Assembly: GCA_946563605.1 (NCBI GenBank)
Contig: CAMNVW010000077.1
Location: 1-6,644 of the forward strand
Length of the DNA stretch: 6,644 nucleotides
From: an uncultured Clostridia bacterium
GTDB lineage: Bacteria > Bacillota > Clostridia > Oscillospirales > Ruminococcaceae
Direction: 5' to 3'
Shown here: piece after piece, positions 5,413 through 6,644 of the stretch
Layout: the number at the start of each line of letters is the position of its first letter
Numbering within the stretch: the first letter of the stretch is position 1
Notes under the pieces: generated by a model
What the model saw: only the letters and a program-made list of their open reading frames with translations
Databases searched by the model: none
Told to the model about the DNA's origin: nothing
Program-made: the position numbers and the translations under genes

Positions 5413-6644
5413 ATGTCAAGCTATGTGACAAGAAAAACCCCCGGAAATACCGCGTGGTTTACTCATGACCGCTTTGGTTTGTTTATTCATTGGGGATTAT
5501 ATTCGATGGCGGCTCGCCACGAGTGGATGAAAACCCGTGAAAGAACGCCGGAAGAAAAATATGACCTGTATTTTAAATACTTCGACCCAGATTTGTATGA
5601 CCCGAAGGAGTGGGCGCGGCAGGCAAAAGCGGCAGGTATGAAGTATGTGGTGTTCACAACCAAGCATCATGAGGGTTTTTGTATGTTCGACAGTCAGTAC
5701 ACCGATTATAAATGTACCAACACGCCGGCAGGCAGGGATTTGACAAGGGAATTTGTCGATGCTTTTCGTGCCGAGGGAATCCGCATTGGATTTTATTATT
5801 CGCTGATTGACTGGCATCATCCTGATTTCACCATCGACGTGAACCACCCACGCCGCGATGATCCAGACGCAAAACAGCAGAACGAAGGCAGGGATATGCA
5901 CCGTTATGCGGAATATATGCGCAACCAGGTGCGTGAATTGCTGACCAACTACGGCAAAATTGACATCATGTGGTTTGATTTTTCCTATAGCCAGCGCCAT
6001 GGTGAAGGAGAAAAGTCCTGGCTGGGCGGCAAGGGCAAGGATGACTGGGAAGCGGAAGAACTGATTGCGTTGGCAAGAAGCCTCCAGCCGGAAATCATCA
6101 TCGACAACCGCACCGAGATCGAACAGGACTTATGGACGCCGGAACAGTTCCAGCCGACAGACTGGTTCCGCCATCCAAAGACAGGGGAACTGGTCGTTTG
6201 GGAAACCTGCCAGACCCTGTCCGGTTCATGGGGATATTACCGCGATGAATACACCTGGAAATCGCCGGAAATGCTGTTGAGAATGTTGATCAGCACAGTG
6301 TCCAACGGCGGCAACCTGATTATGAACGTAGGACCGACTGCACGCGGATATTTTGATTCCCGTGCGCAGGACGCGCTCAAGGTCTATGCTGACTGGATGA
6401 AATACAACAGCCGTTCCATCTATGGCTGCACCAAGGCAGAGCCGGAGTTCAAAACGCCGGCAGACTGCCGTCTGACACAAAGCGAGGACGGCAAACGGCT
6501 GTATATCCACCTGTTTGCCTATCCATTTGATAATTTTAAGGTGGAAGGCTTAGCAGGCAAGGTGGAGTATGCACAGTTTTTGCATGACGGCAGCGAGGTC
6601 AAATTCACCGAAGGCAAGGTAGACCTCATCAGTGATGACAAACA
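5413..6644 (+). CDS. Alpha-L-fucosidase, GH29 (3' end beyond window)
   Basis: The first 410 codons of a glycoside hydrolase family 29 protein, open to the window edge with no stop. GH29 enzymes release alpha-linked L-fucose by a retaining mechanism. Seen: WFTHDRFGLFIHWGLYS at 15-31 with H26; EW at 37-38; FTTKHHEGF at 81-89 with H85-H86; GFYYSLIDWH at 126-135; IDIMWFDFS at 183-191 with D189 as the likely nucleophile; DNR at 231-233; WETCQTLSGSWGY at 263-275 with E264 as candidate acid/base; and SNGGNLIMNVGP at 297-308. These match, from memory, the fucose-pocket residues of the Thermotoga maritima enzyme, so it looks active. There is no signal peptide, so it should act in the cytosol on imported fucosylated oligosaccharides. 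From about 335 a beta-sandwich C-terminal domain begins and is cut by the edge. AAGGAGG precedes the ATG by eight bases, and the gene lies 16 nt after the phosphoesterase. Linkage specificity cannot be read from sequence. Confidence 0.93.
   Translation, partial: MSSYVTRKTPGNTAWFTHDRFGLFIHWGLYSMAARHEWMKTRERTPEEKYDLYFKYFDPDLYDPKEWARQAKAAGMKYVVFTTKHHEGFCMFDSQYTDYKCTNTPAGRDLTREFVDAFRAEGIRIGFYYSLIDWHHPDFTIDVNHPRRDDPDAKQQNEGRDMHRYAEYMRNQVRELLTNYGKIDIMWFDFSYSQRHGEGEKSWLGGKGKDDWEAEELIALARSLQPEIIIDNRTEIEQDLWTPEQFQPTDWFRHPKTGELVVWETCQTLSGSWGYYRDEYTWKSPEMLLRMLISTVSNGGNLIMNVGPTARGYFDSRAQDALKVYADWMKYNSRSIYGCTKAEPEFKTPADCRLTQSEDGKRLYIHLFAYPFDNFKVEGLAGKVEYAQFLHDGSEVKFTEGKVDLISDDK

Noticed and set aside
5497..6000. 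A 167-codon minus-strand open frame opposite the fucosidase
   Set aside because: It covers the GH29 catalytic motifs in the opposite strand and its translation resembles no known family.

Overview
The window reads as chromosomal DNA of a low-GC-lineage (Firmicutes/Bacillota) anaerobe, most likely a gut clostridium of the Oscillospiraceae/Ruminococcaceae type. The grounds are strong AGGAGG-like ribosome sites, a mixed codon use of roughly balanced GC, a Clostridia-style DacF carboxypeptidase, a DUF1667 cysteine protein and a cytosolic GH29 fucosidase (host-glycan use). The taxon is an inference from gene content; no rRNA or tRNA is present.

Layout: (1) positions 1-119 hold a short open tail that I cannot name. 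(2) 163-1275 (+) is hemW, a radical-SAM heme chaperone. (3) 1276-1423 is an intergenic region with two promoter-like elements built on an exact 12-bp direct repeat. (4) 1424-2383 (+) is a D-2-hydroxyacid dehydrogenase of the glycerate/hydroxypyruvate type. (5) A 16-bp perfect hairpin at 2398-2435 serves as a shared terminator between convergent genes. (6) On the minus strand, reading right to left, a D-Ala-D-Ala carboxypeptidase (4488-2875) is followed 27 nt later by a DUF1667 cysteine-cluster protein (2847-2488), probably one transcript. (7) 4489-4730 is a divergent promoter region with a near-consensus minus-strand promoter and a weaker plus-strand one. (8) On the plus strand a calcineurin-type metallophosphoesterase (4731-5396) is followed after 16 nt by an alpha-L-fucosidase (5413 to beyond the window end), probably a second operon.

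The genes do not form one obvious pathway. They cover heme handling, hydroxyacid/serine-glycerate redox metabolism, peptidoglycan trimming, an uncharacterised cysteine protein usually tied to glycerol-3-phosphate oxidation, and fucose release in the cytosol. I see no phage, insertion sequence, CRISPR or defence system. The points most worth a second look are the metallophosphoesterase, whose two apparent substitutions both fall on the second metal site, the duplicated motif upstream of the dehydrogenase, the in-frame peptide repeat after the carboxypeptidase signal peptide, and the DUF1667 gene standing apart from its usual partners.
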